In this document: positions 7,250-14,120 of the stretch, piece after piece
Position numbering within the stretch: the first letter of the stretch is position 1
Layout of the letters: the number at the start of each line of letters is the position of its first letter
Origin: Proteobacteria bacterium UBA7420
GTDB lineage: Bacteria > Pseudomonadota > Gammaproteobacteria > Magnimaribacterales > D2472
Assembly: GCA_002469975.1 (NCBI GenBank)
Contig: DKMG01000041.1
Location: forward strand, 1-19,266
Direction of reading: 5' to 3'
DNA length: 19,266 bases
Notes under the pieces: generated by a model
Databases searched by the model: none
Told to the model about the DNA's origin: nothing
The model's input: the letters and a program-made list of their open reading frames with translations, nothing else
Position numbers and translations under genes: made by a program

Positions 7250-8532
7250 AAATTTGGAATAAAACAACTAAAGCCTCCAATTCACCCATTGATGACTTTT
7301 TATCTGGCGAAGATATTGCGCTGGATCAAGAGCTTTTTCTCTATGATATTGAGGCCTCCATTGCACATGCCGAGGAGCTTAGAGCTATTAAGATCCTCAA
7401 AGCTGAAGAGTTAAAGAGGGTGGTTGTAGCTCTGAAAAAGCTTGCAAAATTATTCATCACAAAAAAATTTAAACTTACAAGCAAATATGAGGATTGTCAT
7501 TCGGCCATAGAAGATTTTTTAACTAAAGAGCTTGGCGACCTAGGAAAAAAAATTCATACCGGGCGCAGCCGCAATGACCAAGTGTTAGTAGCTATGCGCT
7601 TGTACGCAAGAGATCGCCTTGTTGAGATTCAAGCATTGAATCTAAGTATTGCTAAGGCATTGCTAACCAAAGCATCTCAACATTCTGCCAACCTCATGCC
7701 TGGCTACACTCACTTGCAAAGAGCCATGCCATCAACTTGGGGCCTTTGGTTTTCTGCGTTTGCTGAATCTTTTTTAGATAACGCTGAGTTACTATCTCAT
7801 ACACAATCATGGATGAACTTAAATCCTCTGGGAACTGCAGCAGGTTATGGCGTTAATCTTCCTCTCAAAAGAGACATCACCACTAAAAAATTACACTTTA
7901 AAAGAAAGCAACTTAATAGTTTGTATGTTCAAAATAGCCGAGGCAAATTTGAATTAGAACTGCTAAGCGCTCTAAAACAACCCATGTTAGATTTAAGAAA
8001 ATTATCTTGGGACCTCAGTTTATTCATGACTCAGGAGTTTAATTTCTTGGCTCTAGGACCTCAGTACCTAACCGGCTCATCCATTATGCCGAACAAATCT
8101 AACCCTGATGTTGTAGAGTTGATGCGAGGCAGTTACGCTGTTATTGCTGGTCATTACGCAGAGTTAGAAAACCTTTTATCACTGCCTAGTGGTTATCATA
8201 GAGATTTACAGCTTACAAAACGCTCATTAATTCATTCAATTCATGCAGTCTCAAAAGCTTTGAGCTTAGTCCCAGGGCTTATTAAATCAATCAAAGTAAA
8301 TAAATCGAGATCTGCTGAATGCATTGATGAGAGCATGCTCATGACAGATCAAGCTTATGCACTGGTTCAAACAGGGGTTCCATTTCGAGATGCTTACATG
8401 AGCGTCAAGGAAAAGGCTGGTCATCAACCAAAACTTGCAAAAAAAACAGCAGTATCTTCTTCTGCCGGCTCACCCCATAATCTTCAACTCAAGTCATTGA
8501 GCTCTAGGCTGGTGAAATTAACCAAAGGCTAA
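7246..8532 (+). CDS. argH: Argininosuccinate lyase
   Basis: A 428-residue member of the fumarase/aspartase superfamily cleaving argininosuccinate to arginine and fumarate, the last step of the pathway. The three conserved regions are present: HTGRSRND (104-111), the YTHLQ histidine region (154-158), and the superfamily signature GSSIMPNKSNPD (277-288) with the catalytic serine loop. It is about 30 residues shorter than the E. coli enzyme (457); the PNKSNPD form and length recall the xanthomonad version. The ATG overlaps the argC stop by four bases. The last 35 residues are serine- and lysine-rich, without a clear motif. After the stop, a 4-bp stem and nine T residues could end transcription weakly. 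Confidence 0.95.
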   Translation: MKIWNKTTKASNSPIDDFLSGEDIALDQELFLYDIEASIAHAEELRAIKILKAEELKRVVVALKKLAKLFITKKFKLTSKYEDCHSAIEDFLTKELGDLGKKIHTGRSRNDQVLVAMRLYARDRLVEIQALNLSIAKALLTKASQHSANLMPGYTHLQRAMPSTWGLWFSAFAESFLDNAELLSHTQSWMNLNPLGTAAGYGVNLPLKRDITTKKLHFKRKQLNSLYVQNSRGKFELELLSALKQPMLDLRKLSWDLSLFMTQEFNFLALGPQYLTGSSIMPNKSNPDVVELMRGSYAVIAGHYAELENLLSLPSGYHRDLQLTKRSLIHSIHAVSKALSLVPGLIKSIKVNKSRSAECIDESMLMTDQAYALVQTGVPFRDAYMSVKEKAGHQPKLAKKTAVSSSAGSPHNLQLKSLSSRLVKLTKG

Positions 8533-8577
8533 ATGCATTTTGCAATTTTTTTTTAAATATGAGAGTATTGAGAAAGA

Positions 8578-8706
8578 ATGAATAAAGCTCTTAGAATTCA
8601 AAAATCTGAAGCCGCCCGAAATAAGCGTCAACACAGACGCAAGATTAATGAAACCAAATTATTAAATGAGTACGCTCGTTTAAGAAAGTTGAGACAAAGA
8701 AAGTAA
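8578..8706 (+). CDS. 42-residue highly basic small protein
   Basis: An intact mini-gene of 42 residues, starting MNKALRIQKSEAARNK and ending LRKLRQRK. It contains seven lysines, nine arginines and three glutamates, net charge about +13, and no cysteine. It is predicted to be a single charged helix with leucines near the C-terminus (L28, L29, L35, L38), which would suit nucleic-acid or ribosome binding; that is inference. A GAGAAAG stretch lies a few bases before the ATG and could serve as ribosome site. The gene follows argH by 45 bases and may be read through from the arginine operon or have its own promoter. I do not recognise the family. Confidence 0.55.
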   Translation: MNKALRIQKSEAARNKRQHRRKINETKLLNEYARLRKLRQRK

Positions 8707-8810
8707 TCTTCAGGCCGCGTCCAGACATTGCAATTACCTCTATTGCATGGATTCCTTTAAGTAAAAATGCACTTGCATGCTACCTCATCTAACGCTTTAA
8801 TAATTTATAT

Positions 8811-9209
8811 ATGGATCAAACAAAACAATTTTTAGAACAATGGTACCAAGGCTATCGATCAGATGATCCTGAGTTTTTGGATTCGATTCTAGATGAGAGT
8901 GTTGTTTTTACTTCACCAATTGTTTTCAACCCCATCGAGGGCAAAGCAATGACAAAAATGTACTTAATGGGTGCAGGCATCACATTCAACATGGATAAGT
9001 TTTCATATGTTCGTGAGGTGGTAGACGGCCTTGATGTTATTTTAGAGTTTGAAACTTTTATTGATAATATCGCAGTCAATGGCGTGGACATGATTCGATG
9101 GAATGAAGAGGGCAGGATCATTGATTTTAAAGTCATGGTAAGGCCGCTTCAGGCCATACACAAGCTTCAGGAGAAAATGACTGAAGCACTGGATTCCCTT
9201 CAGTCTTAA
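8811..9209 (+). CDS. NTF2/SnoaL-like protein
   Basis: A 132-residue protein of the NTF2-like/SnoaL fold. The N-terminal helix (QFLEQWYQGYRSDD) is followed by the D-ESVVFTSP segment. The C-terminal half has the strand pattern V-GVDMIRWNEEGRI-DFKVMVRPLQAI, which is typical of SnoaL-like proteins where a sheet cone encloses a small pocket. There is no signal peptide, so it is probably cytoplasmic. Members include isomerases, cyclases and non-enzymatic binding proteins; no catalytic residue can be assigned here. No Shine-Dalgarno site precedes the ATG. A TTTAAT at 8796-8801 would place the transcription start almost at the ATG, so a leaderless message is possible. A 12-bp stem-loop begins at its stop codon. 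Confidence 0.8.
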   Translation: MDQTKQFLEQWYQGYRSDDPEFLDSILDESVVFTSPIVFNPIEGKAMTKMYLMGAGITFNMDKFSYVREVVDGLDVILEFETFIDNIAVNGVDMIRWNEEGRIIDFKVMVRPLQAIHKLQEKMTEALDSLQS

Positions 9210-9235
9210 GCCATAAGCCTCTTAGGCTTATGGCT
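9209..9235 (+). terminator. Perfect 12-bp stem-loop after the NTF2-like gene
   Basis: AGCCATAAGCCT (9209-9220), loop CTT, AGGCTTATGGCT (9224-9235) pair perfectly and begin at the last base of the stop codon. No T-tract follows, so it is either an atypical terminator or a 3'-end stabilising hairpin. Confidence 0.5.
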
Positions 9236-9445
9236 ATTAGCTCAAACCTGAGCAACACCAGGACATACTTTAAGCGCGACACCAAGCCATTTAATATCAA
9301 TTTTTAATATATCCTTATTTATCATTATTAAAAAATTATATGTCTCTTCAAATTTGATAAAATTAGTATAAAGTGTCGTCCGTAAAGGTTGTATGTAGAC
9401 TTTTTAGACTCATGTTTTCTTGAGAGTCTTAATGATTAATTAATT

Positions 9446-9450
9446 AGGGG
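9446..9450 (+). promoter_or_regulatory. Ribosome binding site of the first TonB-dependent receptor
   Basis: AGGGG lies seven bases before the ATG at 9458 and fixes this start. The minus-strand receptor also has an AGGGGA motif before its ATG, so both receptors have stronger ribosome sites than most other genes here. The 222-base gap upstream is AT-rich and contains a short hairpin, AGACTC (9406-9411) with GAGTCT (9424-9429), in the expected leader; no convincing promoter was found. Confidence 0.6.
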
Positions 9451-9457
9451 AAATAGA

Positions 9458-11884
9458 ATGAATAGAAATTTACTTGTTTTAGGGTTGGTTACAATACTTG
9501 GTCAAGGCGTTATGGCCCAATCAAATAATGTTGAGGAAGTAGTAGTTACAGCGACCAAGACAGAGCGAACACTTCAAGAGGTTCCAGTGGCAGTCTCTGT
9601 TGTTACTGCAGACACTATAGAGAAAGCTAATATTGTTGATCTGCTGGATCTCAAGGCTGTGGTGCCATCTCTAGATGCTAGACAATACCAATCCACTACT
9701 AATGCAACTTTCTTTATTAGAGGTTTTGGGAACGGTTCCAATAATCCAGGCATTGAGCCATCAGTGGCCGTGTTTGTAGATGGCGTATATCGCTCCAAGA
9801 TTCAAGGTCAAATATCAGATCTTCCATTAGTTGAGCGCATTGAGGTCTTAAGAGGGCCACAAAGTACTTTGTTCGGCAAAAATGCATCAGCTGGTGTTGT
9901 GAATATTGTGACTAAGAAACCATCCTTTGAAGAATTCACATCCATGACTACAAGTTTTGGAAATTACAATTCTAAACAGGCAAAAATTTATAACACTGGT
10001 CCATTAAACGAAACAATGGCATACAGCGTTAGTGCAAATATAAATACTAGAGATGGTCAATCAAACAATCCAACCACAGGTAATAAACTTAATGATAGAG
10101 ATAGGTTTGGTTTTAGATCTGAGCTATTAATTACCCCAGCAGATGATCTATCGATCAGAATTACTGCCGATTACGATGAATATGATGAAACATGTTGTGT
10201 TGTGGGTAGCACGGCCTATGGAGTAGCTAACCAGGTTGCTGCTTTGCTTGGCGGTCAAGTGATACCAAATGATCCTTTTTCTCAAACAGCTTTTTTTACT
10301 TTTGACCCAATTTCTAATGGAGAAAATGCAGGTTTCTCTATGCACATAGAAAAAAACTTTAGTAATACCACTCTTGAAAGCATTACTTCTTACAGAACTT
10401 CTGATAACTATGAAGTGCAAGATGTTGATTTTGATGCAGCGGATGTTATTGCTCCCAGCCCAATCTCTAAAGAGCTTTCAGGCATGACTCAAGAGATAAG
10501 ATGGTACTCTGAAGATAATGATAAGGTTAACTGGCTTGTCGGTGGTTTCTATTACCAAGAGGATATGGACTTTAATGAATCCATCTACTTTGGCTCAAAT
10601 TGGAGAACATACATCGATGCTTTTGTTCCAGGTGCAATTTCTGGTGTTTCAGCAGCCTTAGGAATTCCTGATGCTCTTTTATTTGGCGCCGGCCAAGGCA
10701 ATACTGAAACTGCTACTCAAGATAACTCAACGATATCCTTGTTTGCTCAAGCTGATATTCAGATAACAGACAGATTAAATGCTCTTTTAGGCCTGAGTTA
10801 CATTGAAGATAAGAAAACAGTTTCTTACAATCAAATCAATACAGGAATTTTCTCAAACTTAGATTTTGTTGGAATAGGTACATTGGGCTTAATAGCCGCA
10901 GGATTCCCAGCCGCTCAAGCAGCTGTTTTAGCCACAGATCCTGTCTATAATCAATTGTTGCCCCTTCAGGCACTTCAGTTTATTCCACAGTTTGTTAATT
11001 TTCCAAACGCAGCTCAAGACGGGCAAAGCAAGGATGACAACATCGACTATACTGCGAAACTTTCCTTTGCATTAAACGATGCTGTAAATATTTATGGTGG
11101 AATTTCAACCGGCTTTAAAGCAACAGCATGGAATATTTCAAGAAACTCTTTGCCTGATGCGACAGAGCAAGCAGCATTGAAGGCCGCAGGAACTCCCGCA
11201 GGTCCAAACACTGGCCTAGGCCAAAGATATGCAAGCCCAGAAGAAGCGGAAGTGCTTGAGTTAGGTGCAAAAATTTACCTTCCAAATGGTTATCTTAATA
11301 TTGCTATTTTTGATCAAGAAATCAAAGGTTTTCAATCCAATACCTTTATTGGAACAGGTTTTGTTCTGGCAAATGCAGGCTCGCAATCAGCTGATGGTGT
11401 AGAGTTTGATCTTGTATTCTCTCCTGTTGAAAGCTTAGATCTAGCAATTAGTGGGTTATTTATGGATCCTATCTATGACTCATTCCCAGCGTCAGCATCT
11501 GGAGATTTAACTGGAACCGTTCCATCCAACGTGCCTGAGGATACAATTTCTAGCACTGCAACGTGGAATTGGAATTCTGGTCAATATGATGGGTATGTTA
11601 GATTCAGTCACTTGTATGCTAGTGAGGTGAAGTTAGTTGAAAACGTTGCTTGGCAGGCTATCTTAGATTCAAAAGGCAATGGAAGAAAGAAACAAGATAC
11701 TCTAAATTTTTCTGCTGGCATCAATCGTGGTAACTTTGCGCTAACACTTTGGGGCAAAAATATTAATGATGATGAATTTTTAACAACGGTATTTCCTGCG
11801 ACCGCAGATCCATCACAAACTTCATTTTTTGGATACCCAAATGCCTTTAAGACTTATGGCTTAACTCTTAACTATTCATTTTAG
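9458..11884 (+). CDS. TonB-dependent outer-membrane receptor
   Basis: An 808-residue receptor that imports a large or scarce ligand across the outer membrane using TonB energy. A signal peptide (cleavage after MA at residue 20) is followed by a TonB box EEVVVTATK (26-34). The plug domain spans about 36-155, with FIRGF (86-90), VFVDGVYR (105-112) and VLRGPQSTLFG (130-140). A long 22-strand-type barrel ends in YGLTLNYSF with the terminal phenylalanine needed for BAM-dependent assembly. Adjacent cysteines C246-C247 in an early extracellular or strand region are unusual. No N-terminal signalling extension is present, so it is not a FecA-type transducer. The ligand is unknown; siderophore, vitamin B12 and polysaccharide types cannot be separated. 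It converges on the sulfotransferase gene, sharing a terminator. Confidence 0.95.
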   Translation: MNRNLLVLGLVTILGQGVMAQSNNVEEVVVTATKTERTLQEVPVAVSVVTADTIEKANIVDLLDLKAVVPSLDARQYQSTTNATFFIRGFGNGSNNPGIEPSVAVFVDGVYRSKIQGQISDLPLVERIEVLRGPQSTLFGKNASAGVVNIVTKKPSFEEFTSMTTSFGNYNSKQAKIYNTGPLNETMAYSVSANINTRDGQSNNPTTGNKLNDRDRFGFRSELLITPADDLSIRITADYDEYDETCCVVGSTAYGVANQVAALLGGQVIPNDPFSQTAFFTFDPISNGENAGFSMHIEKNFSNTTLESITSYRTSDNYEVQDVDFDAADVIAPSPISKELSGMTQEIRWYSEDNDKVNWLVGGFYYQEDMDFNESIYFGSNWRTYIDAFVPGAISGVSAALGIPDALLFGAGQGNTETATQDNSTISLFAQADIQITDRLNALLGLSYIEDKKTVSYNQINTGIFSNLDFVGIGTLGLIAAGFPAAQAAVLATDPVYNQLLPLQALQFIPQFVNFPNAAQDGQSKDDNIDYTAKLSFALNDAVNIYGGISTGFKATAWNISRNSLPDATEQAALKAAGTPAGPNTGLGQRYASPEEAEVLELGAKIYLPNGYLNIAIFDQEIKGFQSNTFIGTGFVLANAGSQSADGVEFDLVFSPVESLDLAISGLFMDPIYDSFPASASGDLTGTVPSNVPEDTISSTATWNWNSGQYDGYVRFSHLYASEVKLVENVAWQAILDSKGNGRKKQDTLNFSAGINRGNFALTLWGKNINDDEFLTTVFPATADPSQTSFFGYPNAFKTYGLTLNYSF

Positions 11885-11917
11885 TAATAACCAATCTAGG
11901 TAGATAAGTTAGTTTGT

Positions 11918-11948
11918 AAAAAAGGAGCTCCTCGGAGCTCCTTTTTTT
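11918..11948. terminator. Bidirectional intrinsic terminator between converging genes
   Basis: GGAGCTC (11924-11930), loop CTCG, GAGCTCC (11935-11941) flanked by an A-run and a run of seven T. The symmetry lets it serve the plus-strand receptor and the minus-strand sulfotransferase, whose stops lie at 11884 and 11986. Confidence 0.88.
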
Positions 11949-11985
11949 ATGCATGACTCAAAAGAGTATCTAGAGAATTTGTGAG

Positions 11986-14028
11986 CTAATAGTCTACGCG
12001 GCTATTGATAAGCGAGATATCATCTCGCATTAGCAGGTCATGATCCAAGCTTTCCAATAAGGGTCTCAGATTCTTGGCATAGGGCTTCCAGCGACCCATA
12101 CCATCTTTATTTACAGGTTTTCTGACCTGTTCCGAACTAGCTGTTCTCACTGATCGCTTGGTTTTGTGAAATGCAATACATTCTTCCTCAAAGGGTAGCT
12201 CTAAATAGTCGAGCATTCTCCTAACCTGTCCCTCAAGATCCTCAACAACATCTTCATTGTTAACTCTTAATATCTTGTTTGGTAATACCTTGTTCCAGTG
12301 ATCCATGAGCTTGATGTAACTGTTGTAATAGCTCCCAGCCTCAGCGAGACCATATGAGAATTCTTGGCCTTGAGCAAATAATTGTTTAAACATACTAAAA
12401 CAGCAATCTAGTGGATACCTTCTAGCATCAATAATTTTGGCATTGGGCATAATTAAATGAATTAAACCAATATGCCTGAAGTTATTTGGCATCTTGTCGG
12501 TGAACATAGGAGCATCTTTTCTGTGAATTTTGGTCTCTTTAATAAAACGCTTACCAAATTCATCTCTTTGTTCTGAAGTTAAAGATCGCAAGCTCTTTGG
12601 ATAATTTCCTAACTTGCCATAGATATCTCCCCCTCGAAGGCCTTGAGCAATTGAGAGAATATTGGGCAGTTCTAAGGTTCCGTCAATCATGGAATGGGAG
12701 GCTAAGATTTGCTCAATTAGTGTTGAGCCAGCCCTCGGAAGGCCTAGAATAAATATAGGATCTTTTGTTTGATGACCGCCACTGCCAAGGTCCTTAAAAA
12801 AAGCCTCATCGCAAATATCTATCTGCGCTTGGAGCTCAGCATCCATTCTCTCAATGGAATACTTACTTTGATCATTTTTAATCTTATTGCCTTTTTCTAG
12901 ATGCAAAAAAGCCTCGTCAAACTCACCTATGGATTCGCAGCCTTGTGCTAAAGCAAAGTGAAAATACGCCTTATCTCTTAATGATAAATCTATTCTCTGC
13001 ACCTGCTCTCTCATGCTACTGAGCTCATCTGATGAGAAGGAGTAGGTTTTTAAATTTGATAGTGAAAAGAAAGACTCCCCGTGGTCTGGTTTAATTTTAT
13101 ATGCTGATTGGTAGCTCTTAATTGCTTGATCCGTTTTACCTAGAGTTTTCTGTGCATGCCCTTTGGATGTGTGAGTGCTAAAGTTATATGGGTTCTTATC
13201 AAGAATGCCATCAAACAATCTAATGGCTTCCTCGTGGTCTCCATTTTGCATAATTTCACTAGCTTTTTGAGCCTGGTAAACCAGGTTCTCAGGGTATTGA
13301 TTACATAGAATATTGACCTGTTCCATGGTCTTGGTAAATTTTTGTTTTTTTCTGAGAATGGTAGCGTATTGCATCCTTAGATCACCATCGTTTGGTTTAA
13401 ACTCGACAGCCTTTTCTAGCAAGAACTCTGCATCATCAAAGTAACCTAATCGATTCGCAATTTCAGATAGAAGAGACATAGCATAGGTGTGCGTCGGGTG
13501 CTTTTTTAAAAAAGCTCTACATTTTGTTTCCGCTAAGCCCAATCTGCCTTCGTTCAATATTTGGTCTATGTATAACAATGAAGCGGGTAGGGCCTGAAGC
13601 TTCTTAATTTGCTGTTCAGCATGATCAGCAGCGGGGCGATTATTGTTCTTCACAAAGTATTGATACAGCGCATTCCAAGATGCCAGCAAAGCAGGATTAA
13701 GTTCGTAAGCCTGCCTGTAATGTGTGACTGCTTTTTCTTCATTGCCCATATCACGACTGATGTGACCTAGCTCTTGGTAGGCGCGACCCATATCAGGAGC
13801 ATTGAGCAATAGGCGCTCAATATATTGTCTTGAATCATCAAAATGTTTTAAATATCTAGATGAGACAGATGCAAGATACAAGCTGTCAATATGATCAGGA
13901 TGATCCTTTAGAATGATTTCAAACAGGGTGAGAGCATCTTGAAACCTATTATCCTTAACGGCTTGGGTAGCTTCACTTAGATCTACCGAGAGGGTAGTCG
14001 CGTCTGCATTAAATTTATCTTCTTTCAT
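11986..14028 (-). CDS. TPR-repeat sulfotransferase family protein
   Basis: A 680-residue two-part protein. Residues about 15-330 are tetratricopeptide repeats, visible as recurring A-----Y--A---NP blocks (for example 97-112, 267-281 and 301-314). Residues about 422-680 are a sulfotransferase domain: the phosphosulfate loop GLPRAGST (429-436) and the 3'-phosphate binding segment RRYPLDCCFS (536-545), both for PAPS. The TPR part probably presents an acceptor protein, by analogy with tyrosylprotein and other TPR-linked sulfotransferases; the acceptor is unknown. There is no signal peptide or membrane segment, so it is cytoplasmic, where PAPS is available. It lies between two TonB-dependent receptors and follows the terminator of the minus-strand one, so it probably has its own promoter or relies on read-through. 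Confidence 0.92.
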   Translation of the reverse strand: MKEDKFNADATTLSVDLSEATQAVKDNRFQDALTLFEIILKDHPDHIDSLYLASVSSRYLKHFDDSRQYIERLLLNAPDMGRAYQELGHISRDMGNEEKAVTHYRQAYELNPALLASWNALYQYFVKNNNRPAADHAEQQIKKLQALPASLLYIDQILNEGRLGLAETKCRAFLKKHPTHTYAMSLLSEIANRLGYFDDAEFLLEKAVEFKPNDGDLRMQYATILRKKQKFTKTMEQVNILCNQYPENLVYQAQKASEIMQNGDHEEAIRLFDGILDKNPYNFSTHTSKGHAQKTLGKTDQAIKSYQSAYKIKPDHGESFFSLSNLKTYSFSSDELSSMREQVQRIDLSLRDKAYFHFALAQGCESIGEFDEAFLHLEKGNKIKNDQSKYSIERMDAELQAQIDICDEAFFKDLGSGGHQTKDPIFILGLPRAGSTLIEQILASHSMIDGTLELPNILSIAQGLRGGDIYGKLGNYPKSLRSLTSEQRDEFGKRFIKETKIHRKDAPMFTDKMPNNFRHIGLIHLIMPNAKIIDARRYPLDCCFSMFKQLFAQGQEFSYGLAEAGSYYNSYIKLMDHWNKVLPNKILRVNNEDVVEDLEGQVRRMLDYLELPFEEECIAFHKTKRSVRTASSEQVRKPVNKDGMGRWKPYAKNLRPLLESLDHDLLMRDDISLINSRVDY

Positions 14029-14077
14029 TTTTATATTATTTTAACAAAGATCATAAACAGTATTGTCATATCAAAAT

Positions 14078-14103
14078 AAAAAGGGAGCATAAGCTCCCTT
14101 TTT
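14078..14103 (-). terminator. Intrinsic terminator after the second TonB-dependent receptor
   Basis: GGGAGC (14083-14088), loop ATAA, GCTCCC (14093-14098), with a five-A run on one side and a five-T run on the other. It lies 18 bases beyond the stop of the minus-strand receptor, whose transcript would end in the U-tract read from 14082-14078. Confidence 0.88.
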
Positions 14104-14120
14104 ATTCCTTCAAGTCTAGA

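Noticed and set aside
8534..8554. TGCA-TTT-TGCA followed by nine T after argH as a terminator
   Set aside because: The stem is only four pairs and AT-rich, too weak to support; transcription may read through to the basic mini-gene.
8578..8706. Resemblance of the basic peptide to a bZIP basic region (EAARNKR and ARLRKL)
   Set aside because: bZIP proteins are eukaryotic and the leucines are not in a heptad zipper; similarity comes from composition.
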